Assembly: GCA_030533445.1 (NCBI GenBank)
Contig: CM060081.1
Location: 22,986,611 to 23,050,610, forward strand
Direction of reading: 5' to 3'
Source of the DNA: Cyprinodon diabolis
Taxonomy: Eukaryota; Chordata; Actinopteri; Cyprinodontiformes; Cyprinodontidae
DNA length: 64,000 nt
The position numbers and the translations under genes were made by a program. The notes beneath the pieces are model-generated. The model was not told the DNA's origin and did not search any database. It saw only the letters and a program-made list of their open reading frames with translations. Positions 47,901-60,319 of the stretch are shown here, in pieces (position 1 is the first letter of the stretch; the number at the start of each line of letters is the position of its first letter).

Positions 47901-48199
47901 ATTTCCTCTTTCTTGTCTTCTCGCTCTGTCTTTGATTGGGTATCATCTTCCCCTCCCAAGGTGTTGTTGAGGGATGAGCTAAGGCGCCATTTTGGCTCAC
48001 GCGCCACAGAGGATCGTTGCAGCCTTTGAGCCGAAATGTCTTTACACGTCACACAGTCTCTTGGTCAACTCAGGAACGAGAGCTGATGGGTTGAATTGTT
48101 GAAAGAACAGCGTATTTAATTGGTGGAATTTTCATGTCAATCAACTAGGGTCGAGGGGGGCAAAATAGAAACTTACTGAGCTGCTGTTGCTATTTGAGT

Positions 48200-48226
48200 T
48201 TCCCAGAAATGACGTCGTGAAAGTGA
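48200..48226. promoter_or_regulatory. GAS, CRE and IRF-like motif cluster upstream of stat2
   Basis: TTCCCAGAA (48200-48208) fits the STAT site TTCN3GAA. TGACGTCG (48210-48217) is a CRE-like site. GAAAGTGA (48219-48226) is an IRF-type half-site. All three sit within 27 bases, about 450 bp upstream of the probable stat2 first exon. STAT2 is interferon-inducible in vertebrates, so the cluster is plausible; binding is not shown. Confidence 0.4.
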
Positions 48227-49199
48227 GCGGAGCGTGTGACGCACCAAAAATCACATAGCAGAATATTTAATCAGGGGGATCTAAATAACATTAAACATCT
48301 TTTTTTTCCTTTAAGCTTTTTGAAAAATATATTTTATTGAGTTCAAAGTAAATTCGTGTGTTTTATATAAAAGAAATGCGCTGTGTTTGTTTTTGTTTTT
48401 TATGCCTACAGCTTGCATTTTATACATGTACATATTTAGGCATGTACATAATATAAAACATATTTATGAGAAAAGGAACATATTTGAAATCATTGAATAA
48501 TACAACGCAAAGACGTATTAAACTTTAATACGATGTTTAACAAGTTAATAATAAAACTAAATTATAAAACAGCTTTCTGCATGTTATACTCTTTGTAAAA
48601 ATACATCTGATCATTGTTACTTATAGTTCATAACTAATTCTGGAAACTGCAGACCAGTGTGTGTATTTGTTTTTCACCAAAAAAAAAAAAAAAAAAAAAC
48701 AAGAACAGCTTGGTACAAGTATGGTTTTCCTCAGAATTCAATGCAAAGGTTTCAAAAAACATCACTGAGGAAATTCCAAGTGAATTTAAGCAACATCCTG
48801 ACTTTGATTTTGAAGTTTTCTTATTCTATCCCATGCTGCCCACAAACCACTTTTTGTGGCATCTTCAACCAAATTACCAAAAATGTAAGCTGTGTTCTTA
48901 GAATCAAGTCAAAAGATTTACTGCACACCCTTAGGTGTGCAGCAAATGGGAGGACAGGTTATGTAGTCATATTTAAATGCAAATGTATATTTTCTGGTAC
49001 TTGTTTTGGAACTGGGTAAGTTTAGATACAAGCTGTTATTGTTAGAAACATCTGTGCATAATAGCTTTATTTTCCCATTTTGACTTCCGATTAACAACTA
49101 AGGTCTCTAATGAATGTAATGTAGATGAACGAGGGCTTGACTTTCCATAAGTTTAAATAACACTATGGAAACGTATACAGTATATATATACTCCCACAC

Positions 49200-49335
<136 letters not shown>

Positions 49336-49845
49336 CAATAAAAAAGTGTAGAACTAAACCGAGTGCTACACGTGATCAGTCTTGACAAGCTAACAGACCT
49401 TTGGTTGTACAGATTTGATTTTTGGGTAAATATGTACACAGAGCAAAGATCACCAAACAGTCCACGAGCTCATAGTGTGACCTATCTGCATCGATGGTCT
49501 CTTGGAATGTTGGAATAAAACTTTAAATGTGCAATCACTTGCTAAAACTCTGTCCAGATATATCAGAAGCAGGTCTAAAACAGCCAATGCCAAATTACAT
49601 GTTACATGGAAACTGTTGACACAGAATGTTGTTAGGAAAAATGTTTAAATCATAGAAATTTATCTGTAGGACTAACTTTAAATTATCCACAATTTGATAT
49701 AGTAAATTGTCTTTTCTTTTATCTCTTGCTTGTGTGCCCCGCTATCTTTCCTTTTTAAAGCTCATCTCATTCTCTAGTTTAGAATGCAAACTGAGTTCTG
49801 CTAACTTTCCCTTGGTCTTGAGTTGTTAAGCTTAGGCCAGTTTGG

Positions 49846-49886
49846 TTGTAAGGGAGCTGGCAGGGAGCCAGCCAGCTCCCTTACAA
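49846..49886. repeat. Perfect 16-bp inverted repeat with 9-base loop
   Basis: TTGTAAGGGAGCTGGC (49846-49861) pairs exactly with GCCAGCTCCCTTACAA (49871-49886) around AGGGAGCCA. Longer flanks do not pair well. Confidence 0.9.
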
Positions 49887-51938
49887 GAAACCAAGACTTG
49901 TGCACTCAGCTATGTGCTTTCATTTTAGAATATGATAAATACATTTCTGGGAAAATAATCACTCTTTGTTCTTCATTTGAGGCCCCTCCCTTTCCTAACT
50001 AAAATAGACATAATCAGACATGTTTATGCACAGCTTTCTATTGAAATTCTTCACATCTTATGTAGATCTTGATTGGCTCTAAAGCCAAAAAAAATACATT
50101 TATAAAATATTTCCTCTTGTGCAGAATTCACATGCTTTTCTTTGAGAATTGCCCTGTTTTTAGCACCTACCATCTTCCCATCCTCTCTGAACAGCTTCTT
50201 TTTTGCTCCTAAAAAAAAGAAGGAAAAAGAAAGAAAAAAAGAATGGTTGCTGTCCCTATCATGTTACACAATGGCTCTGGTGTGTAAAGAGTAATGTGCA
50301 GGTTTGTTTTGGAACTCACAGAGGGTTGCATTAAGGCCAAAACATTTTAATTTTGGTCTCATTTGGTCGCATTTGAGCACTTTCTTCACATTCATGTATA
50401 TTTTGGCAAGCCACCATATTAGTATTTAGTGATTCACCTAGATTTATTTTCTAATTTTCCTTCATATTTCTATATTCGAGAGATCTTAGTACATTTTATT
50501 ATGGTCTGATATTTTCATAAAGAATCAGTGCTGCATCAAAACAATTACTTTCCCCGAGTTAATTGAGTTTTATTGAATGATATACTCTCAAAAGGTCTGA
50601 CTTGTAAATGGAAAGAAGATCTATCAGAAAAAAAAATAATGCACAATAGATAACTCAATCCTTTTGAGAACAAAGAATATATAATGCGAACCTGAAATGG
50701 AGAGGACTAAATGTGAAAATAAACTTAATATACAAATCATTAACATTTAAAAATCTTACAAATCATAGCAATATATTCATCAGTTTACTTTCCTTGCACT
50801 TACATCACAGCTGATGATCTAAGGAAACAAGGGAGACAGTCGAAATCAAAGTTTGAGGAATTGCAGGTTTAACTTCCTGAGATCAGTTTTTTCTCTAATC
50901 AAAATCTCTTGAAAAGAAAGTCACTAGTTTTATATTGTCTTATAATCTACCACCCACACTTTACAAAAAATAAACAAATTTTCAAGAAAAAATTATTGTA
51001 ATTTCTTTTACTATGTAATCTAATTTCTAACTTAGAAAATATTATTATCAGCATGTATTGATCATTTACTAAAATTGTTTATAAATGCGTTTCTAACATT
51101 TTTCAAAAGACTTGCAGATGTAGAAACATTTGCATGAACCCCTGAAACAGATGTGTATCAATATTAAAATAATCTAATCTTTTAATTTAATAAGGATATT
51201 TTCAGAAAAATCTAACCTTACTACTATTGCTAGTATTGCTATTAAATAATAGTATTATAGTATATTTATTGAGAATAGGAGAAAAATTGCTATACTATTG
51301 GTATCTATAATGATCCCTCTAAAATAAATGTAGCTAACACATTTTAGTTTTAATGCTTTCCTTTTTTGTCAAAGGTTCTGGTAACAACTTACTGATAACC
51401 TATTACTATGGTCACTGATTCTTCATAACCCACATAAACAAGAACATTTGGAGTTTGGTCAGTTCTACCAGGACTTTAACTGGAACTGTTTCTTTTGACA
51501 AGAAAAGTTAATTTTACATGAAAAAAAGAATAAATATGTAGACCTCATTTCTAATATCAAGTAAAGGTTGATGATGATGCTATCATCCTGTTCTCGTGAT
51601 AAAGCCTGGTTAGATATCCTTGCATTATCCAGTCTTGTACCAAGACGTAAGATTTTATAATTATATGCCATAAAGAAAAAACGGTCAAAGCTCAATTTCT
51701 CTGTAGAGTCCAACTTTGTGAAATCTTACAGCAAGGCATTAAATCTAGTGAAATACTGTTATCCAGATTATTGGCTTTATGACTTCCAACAATCTTTCCA
51801 CATATTATTTTGTTAAAGGTAATTATTTCTTTATATAGAACAATTTTGGCACCAACTGTACGTAAGGATTGGGCATTTCTACATTGTTCAGATTTTTAAA
51901 TGCGTCTGAAGTTTACTTATTGTTTGTCTTACTGTAGT

Positions 51939-53261
51939 CTACTCTACAGTAAAGGTGGCCCGCTCCGAGCTGGACTGGTTCACCAACATATCATCTTCTG
52001 CTTTCATGGAGTTCAGAAGGTACTTGACTCCAGTTTTCACACCGGTCTTCACCCCTGCCCCCAGCGCGTAGCCTGCCACCCCAACAGTCCCGCCTGTGGC
52101 AACCATCAGGGCATCTGTTCCGAGGTCCACAGCACTGAGGATTGCTCTCTCCTTGGCTGTTGCAGAGCAGTTGACCGAGGCATAGTACACAGCTGTGCCA
52201 AGGTTGTAGAAGGTGCTGACCACAGGTATCCACTCCACTACACTGTACACTCGCTCCTCCTCCTTGTTGATGCAGCTTCTCTGGGGGCTGCGCTTTATCC
52301 GCTGACTAAACGATCTGGTAATCAAAAGTTCCTCCTGGGAGCTGCACTGACGGATCCAACACTCACCCTCAAGGGAGGCGGATGGAAAGATGCGGCTACC
52401 TTTTTTCAACACTGCTTGGTAGAACCCAGGCATGAGGGGCCCTCCACTGGTCACACCAGCACATAGGGCCCCAAGTTTTTCACAGCTTTTGATGGCGTCC
52501 TCCAGTTGTCCTGCAGCTCCTCTCACAGTACTTCCCAATAGCATGGTTCCATTCAACCTCTTCCAACCCTCACAATGGCCCTCCTGTGATATGACGGCGC
52601 CATCTCCTTCCAAAGCCAGCTGCTTAACATTAAAGATCAAACCATCTATATGCTGGCTTGTTTCTTCTCTGTCTGAAGGCAGTGCTGTAGATGTTGGTAC
52701 TGGTCTAAATTTAGACCTGTTCATCTTCTCATCTATGAGTGCAACCAACTCCATCAGAAGCTCCTCAGTATCAGCCTTTCCCAACAGGTCGTATAGCTTC
52801 ATAACCAAGGTTTGAGCTTCCTGTGAGCATCCTGAGATCACCAGGACAGGCACTAAGGAGAGGCCCATTAGTTCCTGAGGGAATACAGATGATAACGGAT
52901 CATCCATGGCACTGGCAGACAGCAGCTCCTCACAGCTGATGTTCCCATGAATGTGGAGGCGGTCCTGAATGTGGTCCTGAAGTTTAGCTGAGAGAGCCGA
53001 TGTCATGAGTTGAGCAGACAGGACCTTCTCAGCATCTTGTGAAAGAGTCAACTTAGGTTCAAGTTTGTCTGTGAAAGAAAAAGCTGGCAGAGGACTAGAA
53101 GCCAGGGGAGCATAGTTTTCCTTTATCTTCTCAGCATTGCCACCAGGTGAAGTTTCTTGAAGCAGATTCTTTGTTTTGGGCACTGTCAATGGAACTCTGC
53201 AAAGGGTTTGATCAGTTAGCAGGAGCTGGATCAAAATCAGCCACTTCCACTTGGAGAACAT
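51939..53261 (-). CDS. apof: Apolipoprotein F-like secreted protein
   Basis: A 440-residue protein in one coding exon. The start is ATG 53261 (MFSKWKWLILIQLLL...), which opens a signal peptide; the frame extends five codons upstream only through a GTG. A furin-type RIKR at residues 321-324 would release the C-terminal part. That part carries VEWIPVVSTFYNLGTAVYYA, NCSATAKERAILSAVDLGTD and a Gly/Ala/Val-rich amphipathic stretch with GVKTGVKTGVK, the conserved block of fish apolipoprotein F-like proteins as I remember it. Several N-glycosylation sites occur (GNIS, MNRS, LNGT, VNCS, VNQS). Human APOF regulates cholesteryl-ester transfer on lipoproteins; the role in fish is less clear. Its place beside stat2 matches mammalian gene order. 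The family name rests on C-terminal resemblance plus synteny. Confidence 0.75.
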   Translation of the reverse strand: MFSKWKWLILIQLLLTDQTLCRVPLTVPKTKNLLQETSPGGNAEKIKENYAPLASSPLPAFSFTDKLEPKLTLSQDAEKVLSAQLMTSALSAKLQDHIQDRLHIHGNISCEELLSASAMDDPLSSVFPQELMGLSLVPVLVISGCSQEAQTLVMKLYDLLGKADTEELLMELVALIDEKMNRSKFRPVPTSTALPSDREETSQHIDGLIFNVKQLALEGDGAVISQEGHCEGWKRLNGTMLLGSTVRGAAGQLEDAIKSCEKLGALCAGVTSGGPLMPGFYQAVLKKGSRIFPSASLEGECWIRQCSSQEELLITRSFSQRIKRSPQRSCINKEEERVYSVVEWIPVVSTFYNLGTAVYYASVNCSATAKERAILSAVDLGTDALMVATGGTVGVAGYALGAGVKTGVKTGVKYLLNSMKAEDDMLVNQSSSERATFTVE

Positions 53262-53300
53262 ATTTCCAGTCTTCACAAGTCTTCCTCCAAGCCGCTATGA
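53262..53300 (-). promoter_or_regulatory. apof: Splice acceptor before the apof coding exon
   Basis: On the minus strand a T-rich tract ending TTTTTCATAG precedes CGGCTTGGAGG about 35 bases upstream of the ATG. At least one noncoding upstream exon is therefore likely. Confidence 0.5.
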
Positions 53301-56300
53301 AAAATAAAAAAAGTTTAACCAATTAAAGGATAAACACTGTCCATGAAGAAAAAAAAAGTTTTCACTTAATTATACATAGAAATATACAAGAATCTCATTT
53401 TTTTCTAAATGAAGCTTATCTTGCAGTCTTTGCATCAAGGTTTTAATTTACACAGAGCTCTTGTATAACTAATAACAGAGGTTGCCCATGACAGGACCTG
53501 TTAGATTCCTGTTAGGTGTTTTTTTAATGATTAGTTAGTTTGATCAATCCTTACATTTTTTTCTCTTGGTCTGTTTTTCCATTCAATGTCAATTAAGCCA
53601 GCTATTTTTGTTGAGAGCTGCTGTTTACAATGTAAAGTCATGAAGTGATCAGTATACCTAAAATAAAGGGATGTGATGACACACTTTATTTGCTCGGTTC
53701 ATCAAGGTAAACACAAAGTGCTGATGTCAGCATGTCAATATCAGTTTTTTAATCTGATGTGCAAGTGAGCAGCATTGCATCTGCCATGCTTGGTTTATCT
53801 ATTTTTCCATCTGATCTTGCTATCTCTTACCTCCTCTGATGCCAAAATAGGAGACAATTAAATGGAAATTATGTAAAAGTCATAGAAGTTCAAAGTTAAG
53901 ACAGATTACTTTGAAACAGAACAAATGTATCCAATTTAGGATTATAAATCCACCCAGTTCTGATTTGAACAGTCTAATCTTTCAGACTGTAATTAAATTT
54001 GGATACATGTCACAAATCTGCAGCTCCTGAGCAGCAAGAGATTTTTTTGGCTCTGCTAATAATAAACATTGAAACTATTGGCCTTTAAAACCATAAACTG
54101 GCTCCACCTTACCCTTATTGGCAAATTTGGTGAAGGACTGCCCCATTCAGAGCAACAAGTTCAAGTTTCTACCAGTATGATTTGACTTTTTTTGTCAAAT
54201 TGTATGCCAAATTTTCAGGAATAATTTTGTTTTCTTTGCTCCTTTAGTCACCAACAATCCACTCACTGTGAACAAATTATTTTTACTCTTGGATGACACA
54301 CAATACATAAATTGAGTACAACTGTGACTTCTAATTGTACTTTAAGTCCTGTTCCACACAAAGAGAAACATTGCATATATCTTCATAACTGGCTTAGAAA
54401 AAAGGGGCATTCACATAAGTGTACTCACAATGAAGAATGCCAGACCCTTCGGTAACACCACCACAGAATCACACACAAAAACACTGGGCATTTGAAGACA
54501 TCTTGTGTGAGGCAAATACAGCAACAGGGTGGTGAAGAAGGGCATTATGGTTACAGATGTAGGTTGAGCTACAATGGGTTACATGTTCACAATGAACATG
54601 AAACTAACCTGCTCTGATTTTTCCACTCTGTGACTGTTTTTCCTCTCCCAAAAACGGGGGCCTTATATGGATGCACAGCTGGAATGACAAAATAACTTTT
54701 CAGTCACATGTACCGGTAATTTCTTTTCCATGTTGATAGGCATGGGCAGTTCTAGACAGGGGCCAAAAGGGGTCAGTGCCCCTGTAAAACTGGTCCTCGT
54801 CTCTGTTATGGCCCCTGTGCTTTACACATATAGATAAATTAATAATTATAATAATAATTAATATGTGGTTTTGACCATTTTTTTTATCTTTTTGCATTTC
54901 TAGCTTTAGACATTGAGATATGATCAGTTTTCTCTTTAGTTCCCTCAATATTTAAAATAATGAATTATTGACCTTTTGTCTCATTTTGTCCAGGGCCCAC
55001 ATGAAAAAACCTCGGCCCTAACCTGGCCTCCCGCATAAATTTAGTCTAAAAGTGTGATGCTATATCACCTATACCTCTGCCACACATTGCCCCCTAGATT
55101 TCATCAGAATATTAGCAGCAGTTGGGAAAAGCTGTATGGAGTATAGAGACCTCAAAAGTTGTCAGCATGATTTATTGCATCTCATTTCAATTCATAACAC
55201 ACGTGAAAAGCATTAACCAGGAACTCACCTGTTCCTCACTCCATCAATCACTGGAGTGGGATTCAGCTCGGATATGCACTGCCACGGTATCCGTTTTCTT
55301 CATATTTGCTCCCTATTTTGACTCTTTTGTTGTTTTCTAAGCTTCTAAAATTCTTCTGTTAACCTCCTGCTTGCACTGAGTCCACAACAACTCTTTATAG
55401 TACTACCTGCTTCTCTGCCACTGAGGGTAAAATAATGCATACACAAAACTGCTCTTTAAAAAGTAGGACATAGTAAATAAGGTGTGTGGAAAAGTCTAAA
55501 ACTGTATTTATAATAAGTATAGTATAATTTCTCCGTGCATGAAAGGGGTTTATAATGCAGTGAGGGCAATAAGTTCAAGCATTTAGTGTCCCAACCCCAT
55601 TAAAACATTTTTCACTCAATGATAGATAAATTTGTTAGACCTACCTGAATGATAACCACGTCTTGAAGTCCAAAGCTTGACAGCGCAGGCTAGACGGATT
55701 TAAGATGGGAGGCTTTTGCTTCTTATTCTCTGAACATGCATAGCTGTTTTTTTCTCTCACTCTCTCTCTCTGCCTCCAATGAGAATCCGTTTCTCCACAC
55801 ATGACATCACAGAGCCCTCCTTTTCTTCAATCCTTCTTTTCAGCTGCCTCGTCTATTTGGCCTCATTGCTCAACAGGGAGCTCAGGGCTTGAATATTGAT
55901 TCAAATGGGGGATAGTTCATGTCGCCTAAAGCAGTTTTGTTTGTCCGTCCAGTTATCCCCTCATCCCCCACAGTCCTTGTGCTCCCTCTCCCTCAGCCAA
56001 TAGGTTTTGTTTTTGACCCACATACTTGAAAGAACCCCCCCACACACACTCTCCTCATGCCGTTGGCAGACTTATCTCTTTCAATGACAGCAAGAGGAAT
56101 AAAAGGATGGAGAAGTTTTAAAAGCAAAATCAAGTTTTCTTTACATAGTGGAACTTAATATTCTGAATAGATTTTCTGCCTTATTTCCACTTGATGTGTT
56201 CTTAGAGAAATTCTGCTTTAATCCCTTGGGGTCTGTGGTGGTTGTCACGTTTTTTGACACTCATGGTAAAGATATGTAAAAAAAACATTTCATCTGCTTT

Positions 56301-56740
56301 TTTATCGTAGGAGCATTGTTTATTATGCAACAACACCTATGTTACATCAGATGGTAAATTTAATGTCATTATTTCCATTTATTGAATATTTATTTTGTAA
56401 GATAATGAAGAGGAAGTTAGAGGTTCCCCTGAAGACTGGTTTATTCTTCAGGATTCAAAAGAATGTCCAGCCTAGAGTGAGTTCTGGGCTTGTACCAAGG
56501 CCTTCTCCCTGTGAGAAGTGTCTCAAAAACCTCCAAAGAAAGAACCCCAGGATCCAACCCTATCACATGCCCAAATAATCTCACATTATTGAATTTGACA
56601 AGCAGGAGCCATAGTTTAAATCCATGGTCCCCTCAACTGACAGGGCTCCTCACCTTGTCTCTGAGACTCTCTAGCTCAATGAATCTTAAAGTTGAGGTCA
56701 TGACTGTGTAACCTGCACAAAATAAGAAACCCGTATTTCC
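53301..56740. other. Upstream of apof, no further gene supported
   Basis: On the minus strand, CATTCAG|GTAGGT at 55645 is a strong donor and could end a noncoding apof first exon (about 55645-55735), but this is only positional. A dispersed repeat copy lies at 54737-54835 and CT-rich runs at about 55755-55775. Confidence 0.4.
54737..54835 (+). repeat. Dispersed repeat, copy 3 of 3
   Basis: 'aggcatgggcagttctagac' with 'aggggccaaaaggggtcagt' and 'gcccctgtaaaactggtcct' matches 6455-6535 in order and orientation. It is the longest copy. Confidence 0.6.
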
Positions 56741-56744
56741 ACCC

Positions 56745-56957
56745 GTATTTTATTTTGGCGGGTCAAACTGACAGCACCCTATAAGTTCCGGGTCACAGGT
56801 GACTCGGATCTGAATCGCTGTTGCTGCCATAGATGCTGTCACTGTGGCTAGCTGCTCGTCTCGGCGTCTTCTAAACTTATAGAAGAATACGGCTGGATCG
56901 AGGCTTACTAAGACGGCCGAAGGATTAAATTGGGTGTTTTCTGTCGACCGCTCGACG
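56745..56957 (+). other. Possible noncoding first exon or transposon leader
   Basis: A locally GC-richer block with several CpGs (CGGGTCACAGGTGACTCGG..., GCTGCTCGTCTCGGCG...) ends at a consensus donor CTCGACG|GTGAGT at 56957. No coding exon follows downstream in the window that I can recognise. A small hairpin-capable segment, ACCGCAGCTTCGCGGT, lies at about 57700. It could be the 5' exon of a gene to the right or part of a repeat. Confidence 0.3.
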
Positions 56958-56999
56958 GTGAGTCGTTTAATTTACGTATTTTGTTTTTCTTTAGAAATA

Positions 57000-59250
57000 G
57001 AAATGCGGTGGCGACACGCCCACTTAATCTGTGCATTAATGACAGAAAAGTTTATGTATTGATTTAAAAGGTCATTTTCTTTTGTTAATTTTGTGGCCGA
57101 ATAGATTATATATTGTTAAAATATTAAATAGGGCTTTTGATTTTTGTAGATTCGTCCTTTTAGGACAGTTTTAGTTACTTTTTTATTTTTTGCTAACGGC
57201 CTATGGAACTCTGGGCTTGGTCATTTTTTTGTGGAGTTGCGCAACGAAATAAGAGAAAAAAACAATTGTTCATTGAAACGATATGGAAGTCAATTAAGTT
57301 TAATTGACTTAGTCAATTAAACTTAGATATAATTTAAACGTGCACTTTAATTTGATCTGTACTGGTAGCTTTAATTTGATCTGTACTGGTAACTTTAATT
57401 TGATTTGTAAACCTTAACCGGTAACTTTAATAAGGTCTATACCCTTGATTTGAATCTGAATGTAACTTTAAATTTGATCGTGATCTTTAATTTGAAATTC
57501 ATTTGAAAAATTCATGAGAAACACTTTATGGAATATAGTTATTTATTTTTTTGTAATTGTTGAATGTTTATTTATTTTGGATAACAGTTTAACAATGTTT
57601 AAACATGACAGCTAATTTGTTTTATTTTTATTTATGACCTTGTTTAGGTCAAGTTTTTTTTCCACCCCCTTGTGTCACGTCAGGATGGCGAGCTACCGGA
57701 TCACCGCAGCTTCGCGGTAGGATTTAAATGAACCAAGCTATTTTCTCATTCTGAACATATTTGCCCTTGGTCATGGACAAAAAAAAACCCAAAACAACAC
57801 AATCAGATATTGATTGATGGACCGTTGATCACCCTGGATTCATGAATGGACCAAAATAGAAACTCTTGGGTGACATCAGGGTTTATTGTTTTTGTTGCTG
57901 AGTTTGTTTTTTTTTTGTTTTTCTTGTCGTGTTTTTGGTTATATTATAGAAAATCACTGTTATTGTAAATATTATTAATATTGCATATCTTCCTATATAT
58001 ATGAAAAAAACTCAAACTTGAATACAATAATTTAAACATACTTTTGTCTAATGGTATTTTGTTCACACCCACGGGCTCCATAGACAAACCTATCTGAGTG
58101 CCTATTATATTTGGCTGTAGTCAGGCGCCTAGCCTTAATTAGCGTTGCAACTGTGTCCTCGAGCAACCATTGTGGGGCATTGAGATCCACTACAGTAATC
58201 AAAATAAACATTTATGTTAAAGTGCTTAAAGATATCAAAGCATCACCTAAAAATAGAGAAAACCAAATACTGCTCTAAGTCTTTTTGTAATATTACTACA
58301 CATGTGGTTAATTGATTTTGAAGATATCTTTATATACATTTTATATACTGTAGATATCTTTTTATACTCTTTATATACTGGTTTAGTAATATACTATATA
58401 TTACTAAACCAATAATCATGGTCATGAGTCAACATTGGAATCATTTTGTGTGTTGGAAGATGCTCATTTTGAGAACTTTTGTTTAGGCAAGGCCCTAATC
58501 TGTCTTTCCTTCTCATACTTTATCATACCATTACTCCTGAGTGAAAATCTAGAATTCCTCTTTTTGATGCAGAGCCTGACCCCAGACTTTGTGCCTGCAC
58601 ACCAAATGAGATTCCAGCAACAAGAGCAAGGGATTTTTTTTATGTACAGAAGGAATAATGTTGACATGGCATGAGGTAAGGAATGCTCTTAAGAGGTTTG
58701 TAGGTGGCTTTTAAAAAAGCCCTTTTAATTTAGCCACAGAAGGACTGCTAAATCATCCATTGTTGTCCTCCTCCCTTAGCTCCATAGCTAGTTCTAGCCA
58801 GCCACCATCTCTGCCCCTCCCTGGGGTAAAATCTGCCCGACATCTTGCTCTGATCTCCCACTGTCCTCCTCTGATTTCAACCCCATTGTGGAACAGCAGG
58901 TACTCAAACTAGATCCTGAATTGTCCAAAGTAATATTAAAAGGTCCCATTCAGACACAGTATATTGAGTAGGTGGGGGTACTCTCTAACATTGCTCTCTG
59001 GAGAATGTAGTAAACCCAGGGACTCTGATGTCAGTGACTTTGTTTGGCTTTCTGTAATAAATACAGTACTGCAACTCACTCCTTAAAATCCAGGTATGCC
59101 ATGTTGAAGTGAAAACAGCAAGCAACATATATAAGCTGCTCTGATTTTATGATGTGCTGAAATGACAGGAGTGGAGGTTGTTGGCTACGATGACAATGCC
59201 GTTGCCATCTTAAAATTATACACACAAACACAGTATATACACACTATATT
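57000..59250. other. Intergenic, no gene supported
   Basis: AT-rich DNA with short local repeats of a TTTAATTTGATCTGTACTGG type at about 57340-57430, and a palindrome at 58379-58411. Frames here are short and unrecognised. Confidence 0.5.
58379..58411. repeat. Perfect 15-bp palindrome with 3-base centre
   Basis: TGGTTTAGTAATATA (58379-58393) pairs exactly with TATATTACTAAACCA (58397-58411). It is AT-rich, so cruciform formation is easy. The surroundings hold repeated ATATCTTTATA blocks. Confidence 0.85.
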
Positions 59251-59252
59251 TA

Positions 59253-59255
<3 letters not shown>

Positions 59256-59327
<72 letters not shown>
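59256..59327. repeat. (TA)n microsatellite, about 36 units
   Basis: An uninterrupted TA run of 72 bp. The frame with an IYIYIY run across it is not a gene. Confidence 0.98.
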
Positions 59328-59331
<4 letters not shown>

Positions 59332-59799
59332 ATGCGAAATAGGGGGGGGCTCGACCCCCCGATTAACCCATGAGACTGCCTGAAAGCCTCAAAAGCAAAA
59401 TTTAAAGGGGGTCTTAAATTGTGTCAAAAAATAAAAAATAAAATTCTTTTTTGTCACTAATGGTCACTAAAATGTTTTTAAGCTCAACATGTCCAGTATT
59501 AAAATTCAAAACCTTTATTCACAAATATGTTCTGTTTTTTGCCAAGTGGAGCCAGCCAATCCTGTTCACGTATGCAAATTAGCCATGTGCTTTGCCGCAG
59601 TAAATAACACGGGCAACGCGGAACAGATTGTGCAAAGACAGCAGGTCTTCACTCCTGTTTGTGGACCTCCTCTGGACAAATTCGACCCATTTCCATTCGT
59701 CAGAAACTGGATTAAAGCAGGACATGTGTGTGCATGAAAGAGAGAGAAAGACAGAGGGACAGGAAGAGAGACAGACAGTCTTGGTGCATGTGTGTGTTT

Positions 59800-60316
59800 T
59801 CATAGACTGTCTGTTCAGGCTCTTGCCCGCTCCACCAGATTCACAAAAAGCTTTATCACCAAGCTGTCAGTAAGCTAAACTTTCACCCCACAGCCACATC
59901 CTCCAGGCTGTCAGGAAGCTGAGCCCCCCTCAAAAAAAATCACACCGTACAAACTGTCTCCTGCACTACTATTAATACTGTATTTATTTACTGTTATTTT
60001 GCACTGTTACTGTTACAAATGCTATATCTTACATAACTGGTAGTAATAACAATAATAATAATTATAATAAATTTTTCTGCTGCATTTACCATCTGCCTTT
60101 TTGCACTAGCATAATTATTTAATATTTTATATTATTGTACATTTTATATTTTATTGTGAAATTGAATGTTTAAATTTTAGTATTAGGAACTGATCTTATC
60201 TGTTGTGCCTGTGCACTTTATCTGTGTCACTGTCGGTGAATGAGAAACGTCCTCTCGAGTCCTTGTATGTCTGGTGAATCTGAAGAATTGACATTAAAGC
60301 TGACTTTGACTTTGAA
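59800..60316 (+). pseudogene. LINE 3' end (Rex1-like)
   Basis: The last coding remnant reads CLFRLLPAPPDSQKAL, resembling the C-terminus of Rex1-like LINEs. It is followed by a 3' UTR with 'tgcactactattaatactgt' and a terminal 'aaagctgactttgactttga' tail. The 5' part is absent or unrecognisable. Confidence 0.55.
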
Positions 60317-60319
60317 ATG

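Noticed and set aside
51900..52815. Plus-strand frames of 188 and 127 codons
   Set aside because: Antisense shadows of the apof coding exon, which has a signal peptide and family motifs.
59162..59383. 73-codon frame with an IYIYIY run
   Set aside because: It is a translation of the TA microsatellite.
59489..59737. 82-codon frame ending in LDKFDPFPFVRNWIKAGH
   Set aside because: It looks slightly protein-like but has no supporting neighbour, splice sites or family I can name.
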